In this document: piece by piece, positions 1-8,966 of the stretch
How the letters are laid out: each line of letters begins with the position of its first letter
Numbering within the stretch: the first letter of the stretch is position 1
Source: Altererythrobacter sp. TH136
GTDB taxonomy: Bacteria; Pseudomonadota; Alphaproteobacteria; Sphingomonadales; Sphingomonadaceae
NCBI RefSeq assembly: GCF_007065885.1
Contig: NZ_CP041409.1
Coordinates: 2,341,501 to 2,405,500 of the forward strand
DNA length: 64,000 bases
Direction of reading: 5' to 3'
Notes under the pieces: model-generated
Database searches by the model: none
Told to the model about the DNA's origin: nothing
What the model saw: only the letters and a program-made list of their open reading frames with translations
Translations under genes and position numbers: made by a program

Positions 1-46
1 CGACGGTGAACTGGCGCACATCGCTCGATGGCAGGGGATCGCTCAT
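1..46 (-). CDS. Partial N-terminus of a probable RluA-family pseudouridine synthase
   Basis: Only the first 15 codons lie in the window (reading MSDPLPSSDVRQFTV); the gene runs off the left edge. Its ATG overlaps the crcB stop codon by four bases (ATGA), which indicates translational coupling. The VRQFTV start resembles the N-terminal S4-like region of RluC/RluD-type 23S rRNA pseudouridine synthases, and from general knowledge such a gene often follows crcB in Sphingomonadales. The identification is inference from a very short piece. Confidence 0.45.
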   Translation of the reverse strand, partial: MSDPLPSSDVRQFTV

Positions 47-417
47 GCCGCGAGCCGCATGACGATAAGCCCGATATACAGCCCGGTCAGTCCCGCCAGC
101 ACCGACACCGCGGCGTACGCCAGCGCAGCACCGCTCTGCCCCCGCTCGATGAGCAGCATCAGTTCAAGGCTGAAGCTTGAGAAGGTGGTGAACCCGCCGA
201 GCAGGCCCACGCCCACCAGCAGGCGCCACTGCTCGCCGCCCGTGCCATGGCGCGCTAGCCAGCCCGCGAGCAGGCCCATCGCCAGGCTGCCGGTGACGTT
301 GACCACCAGCGTCGCCCATGGAAATGCCATCATCGCGGAGGGGCCGAACACCTGGGTGAGGCCACGCCCCACCTGATAGCGCAGCAGGGCGCCCGCTCCG
401 CCACCGGCGAAGACCAT
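43..417 (-). CDS. crcB: Fluoride ion exporter CrcB/Fluc
   Basis: A 124-residue, four-helix membrane protein of normal family length. Fluc proteins form dual-topology dimers that let fluoride leave the cytoplasm. Family motifs are in order: GGGAGALLRY at residues 5-14, TLVVNVTGS around Asn40 and Gly43, and GGFTTFSSF at 74-82 with the pore phenylalanines. The ATG at 417 was chosen because translation upstream of it lacks membrane character. Its stop overlaps the next gene by four bases. No fluoride riboswitch could be recognised upstream. Confidence 0.93.
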   Translation of the reverse strand: MVFAGGGAGALLRYQVGRGLTQVFGPSAMMAFPWATLVVNVTGSLAMGLLAGWLARHGTGGEQWRLLVGVGLLGGFTTFSSFSLELMLLIERGQSGAALAYAAVSVLAGLTGLYIGLIVMRLAA

Positions 418-642
418 GGCACTTGCGGTCAAGGGAGAAGGGGCGTTCACGCCGGGCGCCTTAGCGGGTGCCTCGCGCGATGCAAAGGCATGCGCGGCCT
501 TGCAGAATCGCGGAGGCCGCGCTAAGGGCGCTCCGGTTCGCGGGACATCCGGCTCGGATGCCTCGCCTTTTTCGTTATAAAACAATGGCGCAATCCCGCC
601 GCGAAGCGGGCTCTGGGCTTTTGCTGTGAGGTTTACGGCTAC
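418..642. other. Intergenic region between divergent crcB and rpsU
   Basis: A 225-base divergent spacer that should hold promoters for both genes. A TATAA stretch near 576-580 could be an rpsU -10 element, but I see no convincing -35. A short hairpin (CCCGC 595-599 with GCGGG 606-610) lies in the presumed rpsU leader. Nothing else is recognisable. Confidence 0.4.
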
Positions 643-849
643 ATGCAAATCATCGTTCGCGATAACAACGTCGACCAGGCTCTGCGCGCGCTCAAGAAGA
701 AGCTGCAGCGCGAGGGCGTGTATCGCGAGATGAAGCTTCGCCGGCACTATGAAAAGCCCAGCGAAGTGCGCGCCCGTGAAAAGGCTGCCGCCGTCCGCCG
801 CGCCCGCAAGATGGAGCGCAAGCGGGCGGAGCGCGACGGGGTCAAGTAA
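643..849 (+). CDS. rpsU: 30S ribosomal protein S21
   Basis: A 68-residue, very basic protein matching bS21: it starts [20 protein letters not shown] and ends in the Arg/Lys/Ala-rich helix typical of the family. bS21 sits on the small-subunit platform near the anti-Shine-Dalgarno region and takes part in initiation. It appears to be transcribed alone, since a strong intrinsic terminator follows at 885-909. Confidence 0.97.
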   Translation: MQIIVRDNNVDQALRALKKKLQREGVYREMKLRRHYEKPSEVRAREKAAAVRRARKMERKRAERDGVK

Positions 850-884
850 GCCCCGCTTGCACCGAACACAGCTCTAAGGCATCG

Positions 885-909
885 GGGCGCGGAGAAATCC
901 GCGCCCTTT
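885..909 (+). terminator. Intrinsic terminator of rpsU
   Basis: A perfect 9-bp GC-rich stem (GGGCGCGGA 885-893 with TCCGCGCCC 898-906) closed by a GAAA tetraloop and followed by TTT. It lies 36 bases after the rpsU stop and before the FKBP gene. Confidence 0.8.
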
Positions 910-933
910 GCTTATCACCCGCGAGAACAGTTT

Positions 934-1518
934 ATGACCGAGATCACCCGCGTACCGCTCCGGCCGATCACCAGGGGATCGCTGACCAAGCTGTGGCTGG
1001 GGGTCGCGGCGGCGGTGGCGCTGGCCGGCGGGCTCGCCTGGGCGGCCGCGCCGCAAGGGGTGCAGGTGGAAACCGTGGCCGAGGGCAACGGACCGCGTCC
1101 GGGACCCGACGATGTGGTGTTCATCCGCTATACCGGCAAGCTGACCGACGGCACGGTGTTCGACCAGTCGAAGGAACTGCCGTTCCCGACCGGTGGACTG
1201 CTGCCCGAAGGCATGCCGATGCAGGTGTCAGGCGTCGTCCCGGGCTTCAGCGAAGGGCTGCAGCAGATGCAGAAGGGCGGCAAGTACGTCCTGACCATCC
1301 CGTCGGACAAGGCGTATGGCGCCACGCCGCCCCCGGGCGCGCCGATCCCGCCCAATGCGGACCTCGTGTTCGATGTCGAGCTGGTTGATTTCATGAGCGA
1401 GGCCGATGCCCAGCGCCGGTTCCAGGTGCTGCAGCAGATGATGGAACAGCAACAGGGGCAGCAGGGTGCCCCCGGCCAGGCTCCGGGCGCGCCGCGCGAT
1501 CCGGGCGCCCCGCAGTAA
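934..1518 (+). CDS. FKBP-type peptidyl-prolyl cis-trans isomerase, membrane-anchored
   Basis: 194 residues. An N-terminal hydrophobic segment at about 18-38 serves as an uncleaved anchor or signal. The FKBP domain follows (about 60-155), with VFIRYTGKLTDGTVFDQS, the VVPGFSEGLQQM active-site strand and a final DLVFDVELVDF strand. The C-terminal 40 residues are Gln-, Pro- and Gly-rich and look disordered. It probably catalyses proline isomerisation in periplasmic proteins. Placement between rpsU and a DUF4153 gene gives no specific substrate. Confidence 0.9.
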   Translation: MTEITRVPLRPITRGSLTKLWLGVAAAVALAGGLAWAAAPQGVQVETVAEGNGPRPGPDDVVFIRYTGKLTDGTVFDQSKELPFPTGGLLPEGMPMQVSGVVPGFSEGLQQMQKGGKYVLTIPSDKAYGATPPPGAPIPPNADLVFDVELVDFMSEADAQRRFQVLQQMMEQQQGQQGAPGQAPGAPRDPGAPQ

Positions 1519-1604
1519 GCTTTTCACGACAAGCTCACCTTTCGCTCATGGCGCGCGAAATGTGATGCGCTAGCGTGGCTCCATCGAAATGCGAGGAGCC
1601 ACCT

Positions 1605-3368
1605 GTGCGCGAAGCGACAACTGATGACCTGACCGGCGCTGACCCGACCGGACCTGACCTGACCGGGGAAGACCGGGCGGAATGGCCGCTTCGCCCATGG
1701 CTGTTGGCGGCCTTGCTGGGCGGCGCAGGCCTGCTGGTTTACCTTGCCAGTGGCGGGGACGGTCCTGACACGCGGGTCCCGTGGCGGGCAGCGGTCGTGG
1801 CGCTGTGCTTCTTCGGCCCGCTCGTGTTCGCCTTTACCCTTGAGCGGGGCCGGTGGAAGGAGCCGCTGGCGTTCGCCGCCCTGGCCGGGGCGGTCATGGC
1901 CGGTCTGGCGTGGCGCGCCGTGGCGGGCGCGGAAAGCTATGCCAGCCCGCAGTACGGCTTCCTCGCCGGAGTGATCGCCACCGCGATCGCGCTGCCGCTG
2001 TTCCAATCCGGTTTTCACCGCACCCGCTTCGCCACGTCCTATCCACTGGTGCACGGACACGCTTGGGACGATGCGATTTCTGCCGCGGGCGCACTGGCGT
2101 TCACCGGCGCGTCGTGGCTCCTGTTGCTGGTGCTGAGCGAGCTGTTCCACCTGCTCAAGATCGACATCCTGCGCGACGTGATGGACGAAGGGTGGTTCGG
2201 CTGGACCTGGTCGGGGGCCGCCTTTGGCGCGGCGCTCGGCGTGCTACGCAACGAAGCGCGGATCATCGGCACCCTTCAGCGGGTGGTGATGGTGGTGATG
2301 AGCATCTTGGGAGTGCCGCTGGCCGCTGGACTTGCGCTGTTCCTGGTGGCGATGGTCGTGTCCGGGCCGGACGTGCTGTGGCAGGCAACCCGCAGCGCCA
2401 CGCCGGTGCTGCTGCTGTGCGCGGCGGGCGCCTGGCTGCTGGTGAACGCGATCGTGCGCGACCGCGATACCCAGACCAGCTCCAGCCGGATCTTGCGCGG
2501 CGCCGCGCTGGTGCTGGCGCTGGCGGTGCTGCCGCTGACCGCGTTCGCCGCCGTGTCGCTCGGCACCCGGATCGCGCAGCATGGCCTCAGTCCCGAACGC
2601 CTGTGGGGCCTGATCGCGATCGCGGCCGCGACTGCGTACGGTCTTGCCTGGCTGGTAGCAGTGGCACGCGGTTGGCGGAGCGGCGCCTGGCGCGAGCGGC
2701 TGCGGCGCGCGAACGTTCACCTGGCGGTGGTGATCAGCGCCATCGCGCTGTTCCTGGCGCTGCCGATCCTCGATTTCGGCGCGATCAGCACGCGCCAGCA
2801 ACTCGCCCGGCTGGAGAGCGGCAAAGTCAGCGCGGAAAACTTCGACTACGACGCGCTGCGGTGGGACTTCGGCAATGCCGGCCGGCGCGCGCTGGCGCGG
2901 CTGGCCAAAAGCGACAACGCCACGGTCGCCGATCTGGCCCAAGTGGCGGCCGCGCAGACCGCGCGCACCTGGCGCGGCTTTGGCCGGCCGGTGCGCGATG
3001 CCGCCGACATCAACGTGCGGCTGCAGCCGGAAGACCCGGCGCTGCGTGCGCAGGTCATCCAGTACCTGCGCGCCAACCAATGGCTTTGCGACACCTACTG
3101 TGTCGCTCTCGATCTTGGTCGTGCGGCGAACGGCGCACGCGAGGTCGCGCTGGTGACGGGATCCACTTACCAGCGGGTGCAATTCCCGTCGGCGGGCGGC
3201 GGGGTGCAGGCGCCCGAGGTGACCCCGGCGGCCGTCCCGCTGACGCCGGACAGCGCGGTGGAGGTCCGCACGATCGAGCGCCGTTACATCATGGTGAACG
3301 GCAAGCCTGTTGGCCCGCCGCTGGACGATGCCGCACAGCCGCTTGAAGGTGCCGCCCCGCCTCGCTAA
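1605..3368 (+). CDS. DUF4153 multi-spanning membrane protein
   Basis: About 587 residues with some ten hydrophobic helices in the first two thirds and a soluble C-terminal part (from about residue 390). The pattern resembles DUF4153 proteins, whose function is unknown. I chose GTG at 1605 because GCGAGGAG sits six bases upstream; an in-frame GTG at 1575 would add ten residues but has no clear ribosome binding site. The N-terminus carries a short [14 protein letters not shown] repeat. The stop is 10 bases before gatC, so it is probably the first gene of the gat operon. Confidence 0.75.
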   Translation: MREATTDDLTGADPTGPDLTGEDRAEWPLRPWLLAALLGGAGLLVYLASGGDGPDTRVPWRAAVVALCFFGPLVFAFTLERGRWKEPLAFAALAGAVMAGLAWRAVAGAESYASPQYGFLAGVIATAIALPLFQSGFHRTRFATSYPLVHGHAWDDAISAAGALAFTGASWLLLLVLSELFHLLKIDILRDVMDEGWFGWTWSGAAFGAALGVLRNEARIIGTLQRVVMVVMSILGVPLAAGLALFLVAMVVSGPDVLWQATRSATPVLLLCAAGAWLLVNAIVRDRDTQTSSSRILRGAALVLALAVLPLTAFAAVSLGTRIAQHGLSPERLWGLIAIAAATAYGLAWLVAVARGWRSGAWRERLRRANVHLAVVISAIALFLALPILDFGAISTRQQLARLESGKVSAENFDYDALRWDFGNAGRRALARLAKSDNATVADLAQVAAAQTARTWRGFGRPVRDAADINVRLQPEDPALRAQVIQYLRANQWLCDTYCVALDLGRAANGAREVALVTGSTYQRVQFPSAGGGVQAPEVTPAAVPLTPDSAVEVRTIERRYIMVNGKPVGPPLDDAAQPLEGAAPPR

Positions 3369-3378
3369 CGCGCGGGCC

Positions 3379-3681
3379 ATGTCAGTCACCCGCGAAACCG
3401 TGGCCAAGATCGCCAGCCTCGCGCGCATCCGCATGGATGAGCCGGCGCTCGATCGCATGGTCCCCGAACTCAACGCCATCCTCGACTGGGTCGAGCAACT
3501 GGGGGAGGTCGACACCAGCGGGGTGGAACCGATGACCGCGGTGATCGAGAATCACCAGCGGCTGCGCGACGACGTGATCGATGCCGACCCGTTGACCGGT
3601 GGCGGTATCCGCGAAGCGGTGCTCGCGAACGCGCCAGCCGCCGAGCACGGCTTTTTCGGCGTACCCAAGGTGATCGAATAA
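3379..3681 (+). CDS. gatC: Asp-tRNA(Asn)/Glu-tRNA(Gln) amidotransferase subunit C
   Basis: 100 residues, typical GatC length, starting [17 protein letters not shown] and containing the conserved LDWVEQL and TSGVEPM segments. GatC wraps around GatA and stabilises the GatCAB complex, which amidates misacylated Glu-tRNA(Gln) or Asp-tRNA(Asn). Its stop codon overlaps the gatA ATG by one base (TAATG). An ORF extension upstream lies inside the preceding gene and is not supported. Confidence 0.96.
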   Translation: MSVTRETVAKIASLARIRMDEPALDRMVPELNAILDWVEQLGEVDTSGVEPMTAVIENHQRLRDDVIDADPLTGGGIREAVLANAPAAEHGFFGVPKVIE

Positions 3682-5168
3682 TGACCGACCTGACCGATCT
3701 GGGCGTCAAGGCGATCCGTGACGGAGTGGCCGGCGGTGACTTCTCCGCGCGCGAAGTGGCGGAAGCCTTCAATGCCAACGTCGCCGCGGCGCAGGATGCG
3801 CTCAACGCGTTCATCGTCGCCACGCCGGAAAAGGCGCTGGAAGCAGCCGACGCAGTCGATGCGGCGCGCAGCCGGGGCGAGCCGCTCGGCAAGCTGGCCG
3901 GCGTTCCGATTGGCATGAAGGACCTGTTCGCCACCAAGGGGGTGCAGACCACCGCTGCGAGCCACATCCTTGAAGGTTTCGTGCCCGAATACGAGAGCAC
4001 CGTTTCCGCCAACCTGTGGCAGGCGGGCGCGGGGATGCTAGGTAAGCTCAACCTCGACCAGTTCGCGATGGGTTCGTCGAACGAGACCAGCTATTTCGGC
4101 AACGTCATCTCGCCCTGGCGGACGAACGACGGTGGCAACGCCGCGCTTGCTCCCGGCGGCTCTTCGGGCGGCAGTTCGGCGGCGGTGGCGGCGCGGCTGT
4201 GTCCGGCGGCGACCGGGACCGACACCGGCGGCTCGATCCGCCAGCCGGCGGCTTTCGTCGGCATCTCGGGCATCAAGCCGACATACGGCCGGTGCAGCCG
4301 GTGGGGTGTGGTCGCGTTCGCCTCCAGCCTCGACCAGGCAGGCCCGATGGCGCACGACGTGACCGACTGCGCGATCATGCTGGAAGCGATGGCTGGCTTC
4401 GATCCCAAAGATTCAACTAGCCTCGACCTGCCGGTGCCCGAATGGGAAGCCGGCCTGTCCGATGACCTACGCGGCAAGCGCGTGGGCATTCCCCGCGAAT
4501 ACCGGATGGACGGGACCGACCCCGAAATCCTCGCCAGCTGGGACCAGGGCGTCGCGTGGCTGAAAGACGCGGGCGCCGAGGTGATCGAGGTCAGCCTGCC
4601 GCACACCAAGTATGCGCTGCCGGCATACTACATCGTCGCGCCCGCCGAAGCGTCGAGCAATCTGGCGCGCTATGACGGCGTGCGATACGGCCTGCGCGAC
4701 CTGCCGCAGGGCGCGGGGCTGCAGGACATGTACGCCGCCACCCGCGCCGCGGGCTTCGGGGAAGAGGTCAAGCGCCGCATCCTGATCGGCACTTATGTGC
4801 TCAGCGCCGGGTTCTACGACGCCTATTACAACCAGGCGCAGCGGGTGCGGACGCTAATAGCGCGCGATTTTGCCGAAGCGTTCGAACAGTGCGACGTGAT
4901 CCTGGCGCCGACCACGCCGACCGCGAGCTTCTCGCTGGGCGACAAGGTGGACGATCCGCTGGCGATGTACCTCAACGACGTGTTCGCCGTGCCCGCCAGC
5001 CTCGCCGGCCTACCCGCGATGAGCGTGCCGTGCGGGCTCAACGCCGCCGGCCTGCCGCTGGGGCTGCAGGTGATCGGCCGCGCGTTCGACGAACAGGGCG
5101 TGCTCAACGCCGGCCTCGCGATCGAGAAGCGCGCGATGTTCAACGCCAAGCCGGAGCGCTGGTGGTGA
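3681..5168 (+). CDS. gatA: Asp-tRNA(Asn)/Glu-tRNA(Gln) amidotransferase subunit A
   Basis: 495 residues, amidase-signature family. The Ser-cisSer-Lys triad is visible: Lys80 in IGMKDLF, Ser161 in the GGSSGGSS loop and nucleophile Ser185 in [11 protein letters not shown]. GatA hydrolyses glutamine and passes ammonia to GatB. It is the second gene of gatC-gatA-gatB; its stop overlaps the start of a small membrane-protein gene (GTGA). Confidence 0.97.
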   Translation: MTDLTDLGVKAIRDGVAGGDFSAREVAEAFNANVAAAQDALNAFIVATPEKALEAADAVDAARSRGEPLGKLAGVPIGMKDLFATKGVQTTAASHILEGFVPEYESTVSANLWQAGAGMLGKLNLDQFAMGSSNETSYFGNVISPWRTNDGGNAALAPGGSSGGSSAAVAARLCPAATGTDTGGSIRQPAAFVGISGIKPTYGRCSRWGVVAFASSLDQAGPMAHDVTDCAIMLEAMAGFDPKDSTSLDLPVPEWEAGLSDDLRGKRVGIPREYRMDGTDPEILASWDQGVAWLKDAGAEVIEVSLPHTKYALPAYYIVAPAEASSNLARYDGVRYGLRDLPQGAGLQDMYAATRAAGFGEEVKRRILIGTYVLSAGFYDAYYNQAQRVRTLIARDFAEAFEQCDVILAPTTPTASFSLGDKVDDPLAMYLNDVFAVPASLAGLPAMSVPCGLNAAGLPLGLQVIGRAFDEQGVLNAGLAIEKRAMFNAKPERWW

Positions 5169-5305
5169 GCATCGCCACGATGGAGGTCATCGCGGGCATT
5201 GCAGTCGTGATCGTCCTGTCCATCATCCCCGCGATCATCGCGCGGCGAGTGCAGCACGGTGAAGCGCGCTTCGATAAAGACGGAAAGCTGATCAAAGATG
5301 AGTAG
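5165..5305 (+). CDS. Small single-pass membrane protein between gatA and gatB
   Basis: 46 residues from GTG 5165, which has GGAG eight bases upstream and overlaps the gatA stop; an ATG at 5180 would give 41 residues. One helix (about residues 6-25, rich in Ile, Val and Ala) is followed by a basic and then charged tail ending [11 protein letters not shown]. The stop overlaps the gatB start by eight bases, so it is almost certainly translated with the operon. I do not recognise a function; it may be a structural passenger of the operon. Confidence 0.6.
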   Translation: MSIATMEVIAGIAVVIVLSIIPAIIARRVQHGEARFDKDGKLIKDE

Positions 5306-6791
5306 CTATCGCATCCAGGGCGCCACGGGCGAGTGGGAGGTCGTGATCGGGCTCGAGGTCCACGCGCAGGTCACTTCCAGCGCCAAGCTGTTCAGCGGCG
5401 CGGCGACCGCGTTCGGGGCGGAGCCGAACAGCCAGGTCAGCCTGATCGACGCGGCGATGCCGGGGATGCTTCCGGTGCCCAACCGCGAATGCATCCGCCA
5501 GGCGGTCCGCACCGGCATGGCGATCGAGGCGCAGATCAACCGGTGGAGCCGGTTCGACCGCAAGAACTATTTCTACGCCGATCTGCCGCAGGGCTACCAG
5601 ATCAGCCAGCTCTACCACCCGATCGTGGGCGAAGGATCGCTCACCATCGAGGCGGACGAGAAGGCCGGCATTCCCGCAGACAAGGTCATCGGAATCGAGC
5701 GGATCCACGTCGAGCAGGACGCGGGCAAGCTGATGCACGATCAGCACCCGTCGATGTCCTACGTCGATCTAAACCGCAGCGGGGTTGCGCTGATGGAGAT
5801 CGTCAGTCGTCCGGACATGCGCTCGCCCGCCGAAGCCGGGGCTTATGTGCGCAAGCTGCGCGCCATCCTGCGTTATGTCGGATCGTGCGACGGCAACATG
5901 GAAGAAGGCTCGATGCGCGCCGACGTCAATGTTTCGGTGCGCAAGCCGGGTGACGAGTTCGGCACCCGCACCGAGACCAAGAACGTCAATTCGGTGCGCT
6001 TCGTCATGCAAACGATCGAGCACGAGGCGCGCCGCCAGGTCGACCTGATCGAGGATGGCGGCACCGTGGTGCAGGAAACCCGGCTGTTCGATCCCGGCAC
6101 CGGCGCCACCCGGTCGATGCGCAGCAAGGAAGATGCACACGATTACCGCTACTTCCCCGATCCCGACCTTCTGCCGATCGAACTAGACGATGCGTTCCTC
6201 AGCGCGTGCCGCGAGAGCCTGCCCGAGCTGCCCGACGCCAAGAAGCGCCGCTATGTCGAGGAACTGGGCCTCACCCCATACAATGCGCGCGAACTGACCG
6301 CCGAGGTCGAGGGGTTTCGCCGGTTCGAGGAGCTGCTGGCGGTGACCGCAGGCACCATCGGAAAGACCGGAGCCGACGTGGCGACGCAGGTGGCCAACTG
6401 GTCCTTATCGGTCGCGCCGGGCGTGCTCAGCGCCGCCGGTGCCGAAGAGCACGCGCCGCCCAAGGCGCAGGCAGCGATCCTTAGCATGCAGGCCGCCGGC
6501 GAAATCAGCGGCGGGCAGGCCAAGGAAATCTACGAGATCGTTCTCAAGACCGGGCGCGATCCGGGCGAAATTGCCGAGACCGAAGGTCTCAAGCAGCAGA
6601 GCGACACTGGCGCCATCGAAGCGGAGATCGACAAGGTGCTCGCCGCCAACGCCGACAAGGTCGCCGAATACCGGGGCGGCAAGGACAAGCTGTTCGGCTT
6701 CTTCGTCGGCCAGACCATGAAAGCGATGGCGGGCAAGGGCAACCCCGCCGTGGTCAATCAGCTGCTGAAGGCAAAACTCGACGCCGGCTGA
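5298..6791 (+). CDS. gatB: Asp-tRNA(Asn)/Glu-tRNA(Gln) amidotransferase subunit B
   Basis: 497 residues. The N-terminal cradle domain has [22 protein letters not shown] and the [10 protein letters not shown] segment, followed by the helical and YqeY-like tail domains ending in [21 protein letters not shown]. GatB phosphorylates the misacylated tRNA and transfers ammonia delivered by GatA. Last gene of the operon; its stop codon lies in a perfect stem-loop shared with the convergent gene. Confidence 0.97.
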   Translation: MSSYRIQGATGEWEVVIGLEVHAQVTSSAKLFSGAATAFGAEPNSQVSLIDAAMPGMLPVPNRECIRQAVRTGMAIEAQINRWSRFDRKNYFYADLPQGYQISQLYHPIVGEGSLTIEADEKAGIPADKVIGIERIHVEQDAGKLMHDQHPSMSYVDLNRSGVALMEIVSRPDMRSPAEAGAYVRKLRAILRYVGSCDGNMEEGSMRADVNVSVRKPGDEFGTRTETKNVNSVRFVMQTIEHEARRQVDLIEDGGTVVQETRLFDPGTGATRSMRSKEDAHDYRYFPDPDLLPIELDDAFLSACRESLPELPDAKKRRYVEELGLTPYNARELTAEVEGFRRFEELLAVTAGTIGKTGADVATQVANWSLSVAPGVLSAAGAEEHAPPKAQAAILSMQAAGEISGGQAKEIYEIVLKTGRDPGEIAETEGLKQQSDTGAIEAEIDKVLAANADKVAEYRGGKDKLFGFFVGQTMKAMAGKGNPAVVNQLLKAKLDAG

Positions 6792-6809
6792 GCGCGCCCG
6801 CGCTCAGCC
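6786..6809. terminator. Bidirectional stem-loop holding both stop codons of gatB and the facing gene
   Basis: GGCTGAGCGC (6786-6795) pairs perfectly with GCGCTCAGCC (6800-6809) across a four-base loop. The gatB TGA (6789-6791) is in one arm and the stop of the minus-strand gene (6804-6806) in the other. There is no T-tract, so termination is plausible but not certain; the hairpin could also protect mRNA 3' ends. Confidence 0.5.
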
Positions 6810-7700
6810 CCACAGCCGCTCGCGATAGGCATCGAAGCACCGCTCGCCGCACTTGAGGCGGATCAGCGCGCCTTCGGCCATAGCGGTCGCACGGCGCGGA
6901 TCTTCCTCCACTGCGGGGCGGATTGCTTCCTTGTTCCACTCTTCCGAATGCTTCACGTCGAGCACGGCATGGAGCGTGAAATAGCGCGCTTCCTTGGGCG
7001 TCAGACCCACGCGCTTGAGCGCGTTAGCCACCAGCGCCGAACGGCCGGGAGCGGTCAGTTCGACCACGCCCAGCGCACCGACCGACAGCCAGGCGTAACG
7101 CCGGTTGACGGCCATCGCCGTCATCGCGTTGGCCAGCGCCAGGCTCTCCCACACGGTGTTCTCGATCGTGGGGTCGACCTGCAACGTCTCGACCAGGGCA
7201 TCGAGCATCGGGCCGTGCATGCCCTTGACGGTGCCGTGGCCCATCTCGTCCCAGTAGTTGCGGGCCAATTCCAGCTTGGGGCGGGTCGGCAGCTTTACCT
7301 GCGTGAGAGCAACCAGATCATCGAACCCTGCCTCTCCGGCCGCTTCCTGCTCGAAGAACCAGCGCAGTTGATCCTTGTCGGCATGCTCGGCGAGCCAGGG
7401 GAATAGCGGATCGCCTTGCCCCGGGCCTACCTGCTTCAGGTTCTCGAACCAGTCGATGAAATCTTCTGCGTCGGTGGGAGCGCTGGCGGCTTCGGCGCGC
7501 ACTTCCGCGCGCAGCTCTTCGATGAATGCGCCTTCCAAGCGCTGCATACGATGATCGCGCTCGGCGGTTTCGCGCCAGTCATCCTGTGGGAGACCGGGCT
7601 CAAGCCGCTGGCGATTCCAGTGCGCGAGACCGCGCTGGAACGAGTCCGTGAGGAATTGCGAGTCTCGTCGGACCCGGTAGTCTGTGGCGCGCGTAGCCAT
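6804..7700 (-). CDS. Haem-oxygenase-like iron-containing redox enzyme
   Basis: 298 residues from ATG 7700, with AAGGAG twelve bases upstream; a TTG at 7727 would add nine residues. All-helical, resembling the iron-containing redox enzyme (Haem_oxygenas_2) family, whose characterised members are di-metal oxygenases or oxidases. Candidate metal ligands are Glu118 in WFFEQE, Glu152 and His155 in DEMGHG, and His244, Asp248, His251 in LHAVLDVKH. The substrate is unknown. It is a single gene with no obvious partner. Confidence 0.75.
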   Translation of the reverse strand: MATRATDYRVRRDSQFLTDSFQRGLAHWNRQRLEPGLPQDDWRETAERDHRMQRLEGAFIEELRAEVRAEAASAPTDAEDFIDWFENLKQVGPGQGDPLFPWLAEHADKDQLRWFFEQEAAGEAGFDDLVALTQVKLPTRPKLELARNYWDEMGHGTVKGMHGPMLDALVETLQVDPTIENTVWESLALANAMTAMAVNRRYAWLSVGALGVVELTAPGRSALVANALKRVGLTPKEARYFTLHAVLDVKHSEEWNKEAIRPAVEEDPRRATAMAEGALIRLKCGERCFDAYRERLWG

Positions 7701-7829
7701 GAGTGGATGCTGCTCCTTGTTCGACAAGAAAGCGTGCGAGCGCGCCTTGGGTTCCCTGGCTACTCCGTAAAGGATTGATTTTGAGGGCTGACTCTTATCA
7801 ACTTTGGCCCTCCGACTCGCCGAAACCCC

Positions 7830-8702
7830 TTACGCGCAGCGAGCTTGTTCGATCCGCGCCCGGCCGCGCGATTTGGCGCTGAGGAGCGCCAGTTCGGCTT
7901 CGCGCAGAGTGGTGTCAGCGCAAATATGGAACGGCGCGATGCCGCCACTGGCGGTGAAGCGATGCTCCGTCCGGCCGGCCCCGTCCATCTCGCCCAAGGC
8001 CTCGACGACCCGCTGACAGGCTGCTATCGCGCGCGGCTGGTCGGCGTCGGGCAGGAGCACGCCAAACGTCCCGCCGTCGATCCGGCTGAGGATGTCGTCG
8101 GCCCGCAATAGCGTGCGCAGCAGGCGGGCGAAGGCGATCAGCACCCGGTCCCCGCCGCTGTGCCCGTGCCGCAGGTTGATCGTGCGGAAATGATCGAGAT
8201 CGAACAGCGCCAGGTGTCCCGGCGCGCCGCTTTCCACCAGATGCCCCAGCATTCGGGTGAAGGCGGCGCGGTTCGTCAGGCCGGTCAGCGGATCGGTCAT
8301 GGCGGCCACGAACAGCCGGTTCTCGAGACTGCGGCGATCCTCGATCGAGCGCATCATGCACAGGGCGCCATTGCGTTCGGGCAGGGCGCCTAGCTTCATT
8401 TCCATCCACCGCTCGGCGCCATCCTGCGCGACCACCAGCACTTCGATCCAGCCGCCGCCCATGCTGCCGGCCATCGCCGCGCTGTGTTCGGCGATGACGA
8501 TGTCGGCGAACGACGGGTCGATCAGTTCCAGGATGTGCCGGCCCACCGGATCGCCGGCGAACGCCATGCCCAGCCGCGAACTGCCGGCCGTGGCGTGAAC
8601 GATCCGCCCGCGTCGATCGGTCTTGACCACCAGGTCGGTCGGGCTGGTCGCGACCAGCCGGTACAGCGCCGAGCATTCGCCCGGCGAAATCGTGCCCCAC
8701 AT
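7830..8702 (-). CDS. PAS-GGDEF protein with a degenerate catalytic motif
   Basis: 290 residues. An N-terminal PAS-like sensor (about 10-125) is followed by a GGDEF domain from DPLTGLTNR (137-145). The metal aspartates in FDLDHF (about 168-170) are kept. The GGDEF signature itself reads DGGTF (209-213), replacing residues that bind and activate GTP, so diguanylate cyclase activity is unlikely. The upstream RADD (200-203) fits the RxxD inhibitory site, so it may still bind c-di-GMP. The gene lies downstream of, and in the same direction as, a PilZ-HTH gene. Confidence 0.85.
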   Translation of the reverse strand: MWGTISPGECSALYRLVATSPTDLVVKTDRRGRIVHATAGSSRLGMAFAGDPVGRHILELIDPSFADIVIAEHSAAMAGSMGGGWIEVLVVAQDGAERWMEMKLGALPERNGALCMMRSIEDRRSLENRLFVAAMTDPLTGLTNRAAFTRMLGHLVESGAPGHLALFDLDHFRTINLRHGHSGGDRVLIAFARLLRTLLRADDILSRIDGGTFGVLLPDADQPRAIAACQRVVEALGEMDGAGRTEHRFTASGGIAPFHICADTTLREAELALLSAKSRGRARIEQARCA

Positions 8703-8966
8703 AGAACCGCACAGCCCCTGCCTTGCCGCCGCCCCCCGCGTCCACCCGGCGCGAGAAGCACGCGTGCCCCCTGCAACGTCAGGCGAGCCTGACGCACTAC
8801 GACCTCAGAGCAGCCGAAACTGCTCCGCGGGGTTTCGAACAACCGTTAGCCGCTCCGGTTAGCCTAAACTAACTATCTGATATAAAAGCTAAAAGCGATT
8901 CGTTAACCAACTTCGTCATGCGCCGGAATTACAACTGATCGCAAGGTTTTTTGCCCGGCTGAGTGC
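8703..8966. other. AT-richer intergenic region upstream of the PAS-GGDEF gene
   Basis: This 264-base gap is clearly AT-richer than its surroundings around 8860-8905, as expected of a promoter for the minus-strand GGDEF gene. It holds a direct repeat of GTTAGCC (8845-8851 and 8858-8864) and a small inverted repeat, GTTAG 8858-8862 with CTAAC 8869-8873. I see no ORF and no certain -35/-10 pair. Confidence 0.35.

Noticed and set aside
418-642. Fluoride riboswitch upstream of crcB
   Set aside because: I looked for the conserved motif on the minus strand and did not find it.
1524-2150. Long minus-strand reading frames opposite DUF4153 and many other genes
   Set aside because: High GC makes long open frames in non-coding strands common. 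These have Arg/Pro/Ala/Gly-biased composition, no family signatures, and lie opposite genes with clear homology.
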